Shown here: positions 21,585 to 32,597 of the stretch, piece by piece
How positions within the stretch are numbered: the first letter of the stretch is position 1
How the letters are laid out: every line of letters begins with the position of its first letter
NCBI RefSeq assembly: GCF_000001735.4
Contig: NC_003076.8
Location: forward strand, 2,108,001-2,172,000
Reading direction: 5' to 3'
Length of the DNA stretch: 64,000 nucleotides
DNA from: Arabidopsis thaliana
Lineage: Eukaryota > Streptophyta > Magnoliopsida > Brassicales > Brassicaceae
The notes under the pieces: generated by a model
Told to the model about the DNA's origin: nothing
What the model saw: the letters and a program-made list of their open reading frames with translations, nothing else
The model's database searches: none
Program-made: the position numbers and the translations under genes

Positions 21585-24372
21585 GGTTTTAGATTACTTG
21601 AACCAAAAGATTCTCCTGTTTCTTTCAAAACGTTTCAATTCTGTTCCTGACATACAAAAAAACAGAATCTGAGAATTGCAGGAAAAAATGATTAGACAAA
21701 ACCTGTTTCTTGGATGTAAAGAAACTAATGTATCTCATCAGAACTGATTTAAAACCTTTATAATTAGTATTTAGTAATTTACTTTCAATCTCAACCAAGA
21801 TAATTGAAAGGATTCTTACCTGATTTAAACAATATATACTAAGTGGTCGACGCAAATATAAGCTTTGTCTCTTGGTTCTGTTCCATGAACTCATTCAAGT
21901 GTTTGCAGGAAAACACAGAATGTCTTGAATTATCTTTTGCAAATGAAAAGTAAGAGAAGGATTAATATGAAAACGATAAATAGAGAGTAAATGAAGAGAA
22001 AAAGAAGATAGCAAACAAAATCAATGAAAGAGATAAATCTATAGTATTCGAACTTACAAAAAAAGAGAGCTATTTTTATATGGACCAACAATATTTCAAG
22101 AACATGTATATATGTAAAGAAGGATGCGTTTAACTTAGTAAGCAGTACCTTGAGAAAGATGTTGAAGAAGCTGCCATAAAATTCTCTGTTTGCTGCTGTA
22201 CCATAGAAATGAAAAAAAGAAAGAAAGAAGAATTTAAGAAACCAAGAAGTTAAGAGTTATTCCATAATCAAATTTTTGTTTGATACACAGAGAGAGAACG
22301 AAAGAGAAACAATTCTATCTCAAAGAAAAAGAAGAATCAAAATGAAAAAGGAAGAACCCTAAAAAATTACTTCTTATTCTCTCTGTTTTTCTCCTTCTTT
22401 AAGAGGGAAGCTGATTCTTTTTTTTTGTTATCTTCGTTTTATTAAATAGGAAAGCAGATTCTTCGTTTGTCTTAAGACTTTTAGGTACATTAAGAAATTT
22501 TTCAGCAGTGACAAAGGTAGAAATAGTAGATTCTCTCACACTTGTAAAAAATTACACCACATATTTGCCAAATTGCATGACTGATTTCAAGGATGAATAA
22601 ACCCGGATAAAACACTCAAACCCAACATCAAGTGAAACTTTCTCATGCTTTAATCAAAACTTTTCACAAAAATAGTTTCGCATCAATATATAAAATAAAA
22701 CATGTAAACATAAATTTACAAGAACTCACAGATAATATACTTAGTGCCAAAGTGATAATTAGAAACATTTCCAACACCAACTTTCCCCTGTGAGTATATA
22801 TATCTTTAGTGTTTCTTTCTTTCTGCCTCATTGGAATAAGCATCTAAAAAATAGCTTTTTGGAGTTTGAAACTTTTTCATAAAAAGCAAAAGGGCAGGCT
22901 AGGCTAAGGAGTGATTATTATTATTTGATTGAGTAACATCATTACCTTATTATCTCGCCATTTTTATTTCTAATGCCCGCACTGGAGCTTATTAAACTAT
23001 TTGGTAAAAAGAATCAGTGAACCGAGACTAAATCGACCCTAACAGCAGAGATGAAACTAACTTCAGTTAGATCGACATTTCCCTTTGTATAGTATCAAAC
23101 AAGAACCGGTTCTTCACTCCACTTGCATTTGTTAAAATGTGTCCAGGTTTCAACCATAGCAAATGAGCTCTCATGAGGATGTAGTCAATCTTCTTCAAAA
23201 TCATGTGTTTAATATTTTAGACAAGTTATAGATGAGTTCTACACAATTTCCAATAAACATTTCTGAGGATAAAGAATTGTTTTTACCAACGTAGATGAAT
23301 TTAAGTTGCCTGAAATTCAAAACCTCCCAAAAGAAAGAATAAAAAGGTGTGGAATAAGTTCTTGTATTGTTTCTTTATCAAAAAAGTTATAAGATGGTTC
23401 TAACATTTTTTACATCTATGTTATATGTAAACTATGAATAAACTGGAATGCTTTTTCTTTTTAAAACTTTTATGAAGGCTAATTTGAATTTTTATGAACC
23501 AACTTATCAAGTTGTAAAGGATCCAACTTTAGTGGTCCGCTTTTGCTGCCTCAGTGATGCTTAGTAATGATGACTATATTATTATGTTCTTTTATGCATC
23601 ATCTTGATAGACTTGTCACATAATATCCATTTTTCTCGGTTTAGTTTGGTTCACAATTACGATTTATTAATGTCTAACGAAACCAAAGCATTTAGACTTG
23701 GCGTGAACATTAGACATTTTACATTGTGGATCAGATACAGTTGATCATCATTTGTGAACATAAGACTTGTCTAGTGGCTTTCATAGTGCCCATTATAAAC
23801 TAATTGGGCCTCATTCACGTTCATTGAGATCTGAAAGATGAATTAAGCCCACACTTTGGCTCTTCTTCGGTAACTTATTTTATTTATTTGTTCATAGAAA
23901 AACAGAAATCACTTATCTCAATAGAGCCGTTTGTGATAAATCTCTTCCAACGGTCGGATCGATTTGAAGATGACCATAAACTTTGTTCGATATTTTCTTA
24001 TAAATATGAACCAAAATCTAAACTTTCTCTCAAATCTTATGTTTGTTGGATAGATCAATTGGGTTACTTAAATTTGGATGAACTTTTGAGAAGTTGTATT
24101 AGATGGTGAAGACATTGCCTCAGTATACATTTCCAAATGCTTCAAGGAGATATAACTTGCACCGGTTATAGCCTAATTATATACAACGCGTAATTGCATT
24201 ACCCAAACATATTCAACGCCGACATCTTGACTATATGATATGTATTGACTATTATTACGGTCCATGTGGAAACAGAGATCAAATCGAATCCGTCTCTCTA
24301 AGTCTATATCACTCACTATATAGTATGTATATGTATCACTAACACTTTCCATCAAAATTCAAAACCAACACC
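21585..24372. other. FTIP1 5' UTR/promoter and PGIP1 upstream region
   Basis: No coding gene is supported. 21585 to about 22400 holds the probable FTIP1 5' UTR exons and intron (splice sites near 21647 and 22148, minus strand) with GA/CT-rich leader DNA at about 22200-22440. From there to 24372 the DNA is AT-rich promoter and spacer between divergently placed FTIP1 and PGIP1. A 73-codon open frame at 23888 lacks an ATG start and resembles nothing I know. Confidence 0.45.
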
Positions 24373-25434
24373 ATGGATAAGACAGCGACATTGTGTCTCT
24401 TGTTCTTGTTCACATTCCTCACGACCTGTTTGTCTAAAGATCTCTGTAACCAAAATGACAAAAACACCCTCCTCAAGATCAAGAAATCTCTAAACAACCC
24501 TTATCACCTCGCTTCATGGGACCCTCAAACCGACTGTTGCTCCTGGTACTGCCTTGAGTGCGGCGACGCCACCGTTAACCACCGTGTTACCGCCTTAACC
24601 ATATTCTCCGGCCAGATCTCCGGTCAGATCCCGGCTGAAGTCGGTGACTTGCCGTATCTTGAGACCCTTGTCTTCCGCAAACTCTCTAACCTCACCGGTA
24701 CAATCCAACCCACCATCGCCAAACTCAAGAACCTCCGAATGCTCAGGCTCAGCTGGACGAATCTGACAGGTCCAATTCCTGACTTTATAAGTCAGCTCAA
24801 GAATCTCGAGTTCTTAGAACTTTCCTTCAATGATCTCTCTGGTTCCATTCCAAGTTCTCTCTCTACGTTACCTAAAATCTTGGCTCTTGAACTTAGCAGG
24901 AACAAACTTACAGGTAAAGAACGATCTTTTCCTTTATTACATCATTCAGTGTCTTGTCTAAACAACGATCTTTATGTTGTAGGTTCCATACCAGAGTCAT
25001 TTGGGTCGTTTCCAGGAACAGTCCCTGACCTTCGCCTATCACATAACCAGCTCTCCGGTCCAATACCCAAATCATTAGGCAACATCGACTTTAACCGGAT
25101 CGATTTATCCCGCAACAAGCTCCAAGGTGATGCTTCGATGTTGTTTGGTTCCAACAAAACAACCTGGTCTATTGACTTATCAAGAAACATGTTCCAGTTC
25201 GATATCTCAAAGGTTGATATCCCTAAAACACTTGGTATCTTGGACTTGAACCACAATGGGATCACTGGGAATATTCCGGTGCAGTGGACTGAAGCTCCTC
25301 TTCAGTTCTTCAATGTTAGCTACAACAAACTGTGTGGACACATCCCAACTGGAGGGAAACTTCAGACATTTGATTCTTATTCCTATTTTCACAACAAGTG
25401 TTTGTGTGGTGCTCCTCTTGAAATTTGCAAGTAA
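24373..25434 (+). CDS. PGIP1: Polygalacturonase-inhibiting protein 1
   Basis: Exons 24373-24913 and 24983-25434 give 330 residues, the known size of PGIP1 (At5g06860). The protein is secreted to the cell wall and binds fungal and insect endopolygalacturonases, which favours elicitor-active oligogalacturonides. A signal peptide (LCLLFLFTFLTTCLS) is followed by the N-capping Cys cluster DCCSWYCLECGD, about ten extracellular LRRs of plant type (LTGPIPDFISQLKNLEFLEL) and the C-cap with paired Cys ending CLCGAPLEICK. The 69-nt intron at 24914-24982 is in frame and free of stops, so an unspliced mRNA encodes a 353-residue variant with 23 extra residues inside the LRR array. PGIP2 follows in tandem 506 bp downstream. 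I chose the spliced form because the donor and acceptor match PGIP2 and the LRR spacing is kept. Confidence 0.95.
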   Translation: MDKTATLCLLFLFTFLTTCLSKDLCNQNDKNTLLKIKKSLNNPYHLASWDPQTDCCSWYCLECGDATVNHRVTALTIFSGQISGQIPAEVGDLPYLETLVFRKLSNLTGTIQPTIAKLKNLRMLRLSWTNLTGPIPDFISQLKNLEFLELSFNDLSGSIPSSLSTLPKILALELSRNKLTGKERSFPLLHHSVSCLNNDLYVVGSIPESFGSFPGTVPDLRLSHNQLSGPIPKSLGNIDFNRIDLSRNKLQGDASMLFGSNKTTWSIDLSRNMFQFDISKVDIPKTLGILDLNHNGITGNIPVQWTEAPLQFFNVSYNKLCGHIPTGGKLQTFDSYSYFHNKCLCGAPLEICK

Positions 25435-25940
25435 ACCAAGCTTATCTCTAGGATTACGAAAAAATATATTTGAGTCAATAATATAGACAAATATGTAATG
25501 TTATTCGGATTGATTAATAAAACATGAACCAAACCTCTCATTTGATGTATTCATAGCACATTTTCAAAATGTTTTATTTGATGGATTAATCCTACCTTAA
25601 TGGAAAAACAGGGGAAATATGGATAACGGAATCTCTGAGTGGTTTGGTATGGTTTCTCGATTCGATTTGGGTTTATATCCAAACTTGAAAAGTAAAACCA
25701 GATTGGTTTAAACAAAAAAAAAAAGAAGAGAAAAACCCTGATTTCCTTATTCTTCCAAATTCCCAAATTTCTCAAATCGTCACAAATATAAATTCCAAAA
25801 TTTCTGCACCGAAACTTGTTTAAAACGTGGTCTAGTCAGCAAAATCATTACTACATCTGTATCGCACCATGCATTCATAGCCTATATGTATATCAATCAT
25901 AGTTTCCATAAAAACTCAAAACACAAACACCAAAAACACT
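25435..25940. other. Spacer between PGIP1 and PGIP2
   Basis: AT-rich 506-bp spacer with the PGIP1 3' UTR and the PGIP2 promoter. No gene or clear repeat is seen. Confidence 0.5.
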
Positions 25941-27016
25941 ATGGATAAGACAATGACACTGTTCTTGCTCTTGTCCACTCTCCTCCTCACGACTTCTTTA
26001 GCTAAAGATCTCTGTCATAAAGATGACAAAACTACCCTCCTCAAGATCAAGAAATCCCTAAACAACCCTTACCACCTCGCCTCATGGGATCCCAAAACCG
26101 ACTGTTGCTCTTGGTACTGCCTCGAGTGCGGCGACGCTACTGTCAACCACCGTGTCACTTCCCTAATCATACAAGACGGCGAGATCTCCGGTCAGATCCC
26201 CCCTGAAGTCGGTGACTTACCGTATCTTACATCCCTTATCTTCCGCAAACTCACTAACCTCACTGGTCACATCCAACCCACTATCGCCAAGCTCAAGAAC
26301 CTCACTTTTCTCAGACTAAGCTGGACCAATCTCACCGGTCCGGTTCCTGAGTTTCTGAGTCAGCTCAAGAATCTTGAGTACATTGACCTTTCCTTCAATG
26401 ACCTCTCTGGTTCCATACCTAGTTCCCTCTCTTCATTACGTAAACTCGAGTATCTTGAACTTAGTAGGAACAAGCTTACAGGTGAATAACTCTGTTTTTT
26501 TTTGTCTCTATTAGTCATATCCATTAATCTCATGGACTAAACTAAAGTTTAAACTTCCATATAGGTCCGATACCAGAGTCATTTGGGACGTTTTCAGGAA
26601 AGGTCCCTAGTCTTTTCCTATCACACAACCAGCTCTCTGGTACTATACCAAAGTCACTAGGCAATCCCGACTTTTACCGCATCGATTTATCTCGGAACAA
26701 GCTTCAAGGCGATGCTTCAATCTTGTTTGGAGCTAAAAAAACAACATGGATCGTTGATATATCAAGAAACATGTTCCAGTTCGATCTCTCCAAGGTTAAG
26801 CTCGCTAAGACACTTAATAACTTGGACATGAATCACAATGGCATCACAGGGAGTATTCCGGCTGAGTGGAGCAAAGCTTATTTTCAGTTACTGAATGTTA
26901 GCTATAACAGACTGTGTGGACGCATCCCCAAAGGAGAGTATATTCAAAGATTTGATTCTTATTCCTTTTTCCACAACAAGTGTTTATGTGGTGCACCTCT
27001 TCCTAGTTGCAAGTGA
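25941..27016 (+). CDS. PGIP2: Polygalacturonase-inhibiting protein 2
   Basis: Exons 25941-26481 and 26565-27016 give 330 residues, matching PGIP2 (At5g06870). It is a secreted LRR inhibitor of pathogen polygalacturonases, closely related to PGIP1 beside it, with the same signal peptide design (FLLLSTLLLTTSLA), Cys-rich N-cap (DCCSWYCLECGD), LRR series and CLCGAPLPSCK end. The intron sits at the same codon as in PGIP1 (after LSRNKLTG, phase 1), but it is 83 nt and holds a stop right after the donor (GGT GAA TAA), so retention here truncates the protein. PGIP1 and PGIP2 are known to be induced by fungal infection through different signals: PGIP2 by jasmonate, PGIP1 by oligogalacturonides. Confidence 0.95.
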
Positions 27017-27553
27017 AGATTCCAGCAAAACCAAGCATTATCTCTGATATACCAAATAATTAATCAAGTCTAGTGACAATTGTGTTTTTATTTTGAATGA
27101 TTAATAAAAGCATGAACCAATGTTTTAGCTTGATTTCATTGATTAACGGAAAAAGTTGAACAAAAAAAGTCTACAGAAAACTCATTCCAATCAAATTAAG
27201 TGGGTCTAAAAAATTAGTATGAATCGAAATTATAAGCCCAACTAATAAGGCCCATTGGAAAACCGTTTCCTTGATTTCCAAGCTTTAGATCTAAGAAGCC
27301 GTTTCTTCTCAACGTCAGGGCGGTTCTCGCGGCGGGACTGAAGTACGATTGTTCTTATCTCTCTCCGGGATCTTCAGTAGTCATTTGCTTTGCCGATTCC
27401 TTTTTCCATGGGAATATTCATTCGAATCTAATTTGAATGTTTTTCGTTTTGTAAGGAAAAAAAATGATGCAGAATGATTTGAAATCGGGGCAGAACAATT
27501 CAGAAAGCGCTCAGGATATCACCAATATTTCATGGATACCTTTCAATTCTTAA
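27017..27553. other. Intergenic with possible leader of the SF3A1 fragment
   Basis: No proven gene. Site II-like GGCCCATT and GC-rich sequence (about 27249-27340) look like a real transcription start region, followed by a 29-codon open frame at 27464-27553 that I do not recognise. This may be the leader that drives the SF3A1-like fragment just downstream. Confidence 0.35.
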
Positions 27554-27554
27554 G

Positions 27555-27943
27555 AATCCACCACCACACATGGAGCATCTAACTGAGGAAACAGAGCCAA
27601 CAAAACAAAAGTTAGGTCTTGTTCCAGAAGACCAGTTTCTTGCTCAAAATCCGGTAATGTTTTCTCCTGACTCTTACCTTCTGTTTTTTTTTTTGGTTGT
27701 ATCTAATTAGCGGTCATACATTTGCACGGTTCCTCTACGATCATGGTTTCTGTTCCAGACGTCAATGATGGGCAAGTCATTGAGATCACAGTGCAGTCCT
27801 TATCCGAAAACGTGGCAAGTTTGAAAGAGAAAGTAGCAAACAAACTGAAGTTAAGGGGAAAAGCCGGGATTTTAAAGGACGATGACAAGTCACTTGCACA
27901 TTACAATGTTCGAGCAGGTGACATCCTAACACTGTCTTGGTAA
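27555..27943 (+). pseudogene. Truncated SF3A1 (SAP114) C-terminal ubiquitin-like fragment
   Basis: Two coding blocks match the last two exons of plant splicing factor 3a subunit 1. 27555-27653 reads NPPPHMEHLTEETEPTKQKL then LVPEDQFLAQNP, the linker before the ubiquitin-like domain. 27728-27943 reads GSSTIMVSVPDVNDGQ, the ubiquitin-like domain (ITVQSLSENVASLKEKVANK, AHYNVRAGDILTLSW) and a stop. The SWAP/Surp domains and most of the protein are absent, and the basic C-terminal tail of SF3A1 is lost. Between the blocks is a 74-nt gap with an intact GTAATG donor, but GCAC at 27724-27727 stands where the AG acceptor should be. Splicing instead to TTAG at 27710 would shift the frame. An ATG at 27743 could still start a 66-residue ubiquitin-like peptide. 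I read it as a partial duplicate in decay; whether it is transcribed cannot be seen. Confidence 0.75.
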
Positions 27944-28159
27944 AAACGGATGCAGGTAAATGCTATTCAATCTCTCAACTCATGTTAAATAGAGAGATGT
28001 TTTAAAACTATATACATATATGTAACTGACTTAAGTTTGTTTCAACTACTTAGTTTATTTTATGTATAAAACAGAATTGCCGTAAACGAAGTATAAGTAA
28101 AAGTACACAAGTGTAAAGTTTTCTTGCTCTTTGTTCATTTTCTTCTTCGAAATCATTAG

Positions 28160-29925
28160 CTAGAAGTTGACATTTGGTTCTAGTAGAGAAAATGATTGTG
28201 TAGCCTCTTTAGCAACAGGAACACACACTAAAGGTGTAGCTCTAGGCAAAGATGATCCAGTCCCTTCATCCATATCCACACTTCCCTTCACTTTCAGCTC
28301 AAAACACTGTATTATTGCAGCTAAAATTATTGGAACGAATCTAAACACCATTTTCTCTCCAGGACAACTTCTTCTCCCAGCTCCAAAAGACATCATCTTC
28401 TCACTCATGACCTTCCATTCACTCCCTTCAAATCTCTCAGGCCTAAACTCCAATGGATCTTCCCATTGATTTGAGTCTCTCCCAATCGCCCACACGTTAA
28501 CTATCACTCTTGTTTTAGCCGGGATTCTGAATCCAGCCACCGCGCATTCTTCATCAGATTCTCTCACGAATATTGGTCCTCCAGGGTGTAACCTCATTGT
28601 CTCCTTCACCACTGCTTGGGTGTAACTAAGATTACACAAATCCGATTCTTCAACTACTCTCTTGTTTCCCACCACTTGCTCTATCTCTTGTTGTGCTTTC
28701 TTCATGATCTCTGGATGGTTTATCAGCTCTGCTAGTGCCCATTCTACTGTTATGGCAGATGTATCTGTTCCACCCCCATAAATATTCTGTATAACAATGA
28801 ATTAGGCTTGTGAAAATGTTATATCACAACATGAATGTTGCAGTGCTGTAAATGCTTGGTTTTGAAAAGAAGAAAAAGAAAAGTAGGTTTTAGGATATCG
28901 AAGCTCTGATACCATGTAAATGCTGAATGTATTGAATATTATTAGAGTAGGATTAACATATATATACTAAGACACAGCCCTTCATGTGTAATATACTCTA
29001 TAAGTGCAGACATAACCAAGACACTTACCATGATGAAGGCCTTAATGTTTTCTCTTGTCAGCTTCATCTCTGCGTTTTTGTCTTCATATATGTCGAGCAA
29101 AACGTCTAGCATGTTTCTTTCTCCTGTAGCATTCTTCTTACTAGACTCATGCTCTTCCATTATTCTTTCTATGATCACATCATATTTGTCTCGAGCATTC
29201 TTGAGCCTTTTCTTCAGTCCTTGCAAGTCAAGCCTTTTCAAGAACCAAAACGTTTCAGAAACGTTGAAAAATCCGGCTAGTTCATTTAACTCCACCACCA
29301 TTTTGATAACCTCCTCTGATTTTTCGCCACCGTCACTATCCGATTGCATTTTCCTGAACATCATTCTCGTTATGATGTTGCTTGTCAATTCCTTTAGCTG
29401 TTCACCAAGATTAACACTCTCTTCTGCTTCTGCTTTCTTCAGAACTCGTATTAGAAGCTTCTTTAACTCCTCGCTTCTTACGGAAACAAAGCTATCTAAA
29501 GCTCTGCTGCTGAAGAGCTCCACCATACAAATTCTCTTCATGAACTTCCAGTGAAGCCCGTAAGGCGCTGAGAAAAAATCGGCTGAGCCATAAGTAAGGT
29601 AGTCAACGTTTTGCATTGTGGGACGGTTCAGGAAGTTGAGTTCATTGGATTTGAGAATCTCATTCGCCATCTCGGCTGATGAGACAATAAGATTAGGAAT
29701 AGAGCCAATGAAGAGATACATCAAAGGTCCGTAGCGGATTGAGAGCTTGTGAAGTGCTTGGTGAGCTATGGGACCAAGGAGGTGAATGTGACCGATGATC
29801 GGTAAAGCTGTTGGGCTTGGTGGGAGTGGAAGTCTGTCACGTAATCTGTTAGTAATAGCTTGGATCAAGACTGTGATTCCAAGACATACAAGGATGATTA
29901 CGGAGAAGTATTGTAAATCCACCAT
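28160..29925 (-). CDS. CYP93D1: Cytochrome P450 CYP93D1
   Basis: Exons 29029-29925 and 28160-28786 give 507 residues, the size of CYP93D1 (At5g06900). It is an ER-anchored haem monooxygenase of the CYP71 clan. An N-terminal anchor ([16 protein letters not shown]) is followed by the Pro-rich hinge [15 protein letters not shown], the I-helix oxygen motif GGGTDTS, the ExxR motif KETMR, the PERF block FRPERFE and the haem loop [13 protein letters not shown] with the ligand Cys. CYP93 members in other plants make flavonoid and isoflavonoid products, but the substrate of CYP93D1 is not known to me. The phase-0 intron sits where that of neighbouring CYP712A2 sits but is 242 nt long and carries a Copia-type LTR/primer-site remnant. 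Confidence 0.94.
28903..29000 (-). mobile_element. Copia LTR end plus tRNA-Met primer-site remnant in CYP93D1 intron
   Basis: On the minus strand an AT-rich stretch ends in ATTTACA directly followed by TGGTATCAGAGC (28903-28914). This is the classic junction of a Ty1/copia LTR end (CA) with a primer-binding site complementary to initiator methionine tRNA. No gag-pol or second LTR is present, so it is a fragment. The 5' limit is a guess. It lies wholly in the 242-nt CYP93D1 intron and must be spliced out. Confidence 0.5.
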
Positions 29926-30437
29926 TTTCGTTTGTGTTTTGTTTTTAGGAGAGATATTATCATGTTTTGATTTTATAGGATAGGTTTATAGTCATGACTC
30001 CTAATGGTATCAAATGTCAATCCCAACTTCAAGATTCTTTCTTTTCTCATGTTGTCTTTGTTCTGTTTTTGTCTCTTTTGTGAAGGTATAATCTCTGTTT
30101 CTGATCCTGTTTCATGTTTATTTATGGCTTGTCTGTTTATAAACAAATAAAAATTTAAGAATTTACTTGACTGTTGTTAAGCTTTCATTATCAGTTGACA
30201 AAAGAAAAATGTTTTCATTGTCTAGGCTTACACGTCATTTTCAGGTGTAGTTAGATTAGTAATCAAGGTTGGTAACAACAGACTGTAAGATTTAGAGCTT
30301 ATGGAAATAACTGAAACATTTTTTTTCCATCAATAGTGGTAACTGGTAAGCTTATGAAAACAGAACATAAAACAGAGCATAAAACAGAGCACAGTACATA
30401 TGATTCCAAATTCCTAATGATGTTTATCTGCAGAAAT
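29926..30437. other. Spacer between the two P450 genes
   Basis: About 510 bp holding the CYP93D1 promoter and CYP712A2 3' UTR. There is a short imperfect duplication of CATAAAACAGAG at about 30366-30391. No gene is seen. Confidence 0.5.
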
Positions 30438-32078
30438 TCACTTAGTTTGGTATCCAAATGGATCAAAACATAATTCAGGAGAACACATAAGTGAGCTTCC
30501 TCCAGCAGTCCCTGAAGCCGAAAAGCCGGTAGGTAACTTGATCTTGATTTTGTCTTCATCTCCCTTCACCGTCCAATTAAAACACTGCACGAGTGACCCA
30601 ATTGTGAGACTCAACACCAGAGAAGCGTGAGAAGCTCCAAGACATCCTCGTCTTCCGCTCCCAAACGCAAGATAATTCACATCTTGGCCTTTTAATTCCA
30701 ACATATATTGCTGGTAGTAACCCATCTTTCTCTCTGTATCTTGTTCCACCACAAGAAACCTCTCTGGCATAAACTTGTCAGGGTCTTTGTATGTGGTCGG
30801 ATCACGCATTATCCCGTAAGCATTGATGAAGATCTTTGTCCCGGATTTTACATCGTACCCGTTGATCTTCATGTCTGTGTTGCTTTCTCTGCGTAGTAAT
30901 GGTCCTACTGGATGAAGTCTCAATGTCTCCTTGATAGCTGCTTGTAGGTAAGGAAGCTTCTGCAAATCTGATTCTTTGATTAACCGGTTCGTTGTTCCTA
31001 CAACCGATTTGATCTCGTCTCTGATCTTCGCGAAGATATCCGGATGGTTGATTAGCTCAGTCATTGTCCATTGTAAAGCTGCAGAAGTCGTGTCTAAGCT
31101 CGCCATGAACAACTCCTGCAAACGAGAGACCAAATATTCTTATTAAGGCTAATTTAACGAAGCTAAAGAAAAGTAATGCAAATAGCTTACAAGAATGAAG
31201 AACTTGATCTGATTCATAGTCAATCTGAGTTCGGCTTTTGGGTCATTATACGTGTCCAACAAGATATCGACGATATCTTTATCTTTCTCTTCTTCCTCAT
31301 TGCTCTTATCGTTTTCATATTCCTTCAGTATCTTCTCAACCAACTCATCATACCGCCAAATAGAGGATCTAAGCTTCTTACCATTCCCAAACAAATCCAG
31401 ATCCCGCAATGGTCCAAATAGCTCCATGAATCCAAACCTTGTGGCGCAAGCCATAATATCACTCACTATCTTCCTGATCTCTTTGGGAATATTCGAGTTT
31501 TGGCGGCACCTTTTCCCCATAACCATCTTTGATAAGATCTTTGTGGTCAAAGCAGTGAACTCCAAACCGAGATCGCAAGCCTCTCCGTTTCGCGACCTCT
31601 CAACCAGCGTGCTCAGTAAAGCTAACGTTTCCTCTTCTCTTATGTCGACAAATCGATCAAGCTGATAACCCGCGAATAGCTTAGTCATGCATAGCTTCTT
31701 CATGAACCTCCAGTAAGATCCATAAGGTGCATTAAAGAACTCTGATCCTTTATAAACATTGAACTGTCTCGGACCAAACACAAACTTGGAAGCGAAATCA
31801 GGGTCGTGAGTCTTGAGGATTAGCTTAGCTGTGTCGGAATCTGAGACAACGAGGACTCGTAATGATCCGATGCGTATGGTCATGAGAGGACCGTAAGTAT
31901 GAGCCAAGGCTTGAAGAGATCGTGGTAGGCTAGACCGGAGGAGATGCATATGACCAAGAACGGGAAGTCCTCGAGGACCTGGAGGAAGACCTCTGCGGCT
32001 AGAGGAGCTGAAGAGTCTATGGAGAAGGAAGATGGTTACAAGTGTGAAGAAGAGATATGAACAAGAAGTATAATTCAT
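30438..32078 (-). CDS. CYP712A2: Cytochrome P450 CYP712A2
   Basis: Exons 31191-32078 and 30438-31115 give 521 residues, the length I recall for CYP712A2 (At5g06905). An in-frame ATG at 32099 would add seven residues; I prefer MNYTSCSYLFFTLV because it starts the membrane anchor directly. The Pro-rich hinge (LPPGPRGLPVLGH), KETLR (ExxR), FMPERFL and the haem loop FGSGRRGCLGAS with its Cys ligand are all present. The I-helix oxygen-activation motif is unusual: FMASLDTTS, with Ser in place of the usual Gly of AGxDT. CYP712 belongs to the same CYP71 clan as CYP93, and the single phase-0 intron (31116-31190, 75 nt) is at the position of the CYP93D1 intron. The natural substrate is unknown to me. 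Confidence 0.92.
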
Positions 32079-32099
32079 ATCCAAATTCAATGTAAACAT

Positions 32100-32597
32100 A
32101 TTTGTTTGTGCTGATTATTGTGACTGGGATCAAACAAGTATAAGACGATGTTAGTATATAACAAAAGCTTTATGTTTGTTTGAAAATACTATAAAAACTT
32201 GTCTTGTTGCCATGAAGGATCTAAAAATACATGATTCTTTGATGATAGTGACCTTGACTTAAAATTGTTAAATTATGCATTATGTTCAATTATGTGTTAG
32301 AATTTATTGAAAATCATATAATAAAACATTACATTTTTCATCAAAAAGATAATAACTAGGCCTCATAATAATATGTTATTAATATAATATTATTTTATTT
32401 TTTATAAATGTAAAAATCGAATAAATAAGGATTACAAGCAAAAAAGTCTCTGAAAGGAATCCATAAACCTACAATGGCGGGGAACACGGAAATATTGGCG
32501 CCCAGATAATCTTCTTCTGTGAAGCATTTTAAGTCGCCGACTCCAATCAACAGAGCCCAGTTATTCCATATTATCGAATTAATTAGGGTTCAGAGAG
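32100..32597. other. Divergent promoter region CYP712A2/ATJ6
   Basis: An AT-rich block (about 32260-32420) is followed by the ATJ6 leader. A telo-box-like TTAGGGTT lies at about 32582-32589, just before the ATJ6 start codon; such boxes are common in genes active in dividing cells. No other gene is seen. Confidence 0.45.

Noticed and set aside
23888-24109. 73-codon open frame between FTIP1 and PGIP1
   Set aside because: It starts with TTG, matches no family I know and has no splice or promoter context. A chance frame in AT-rich DNA.
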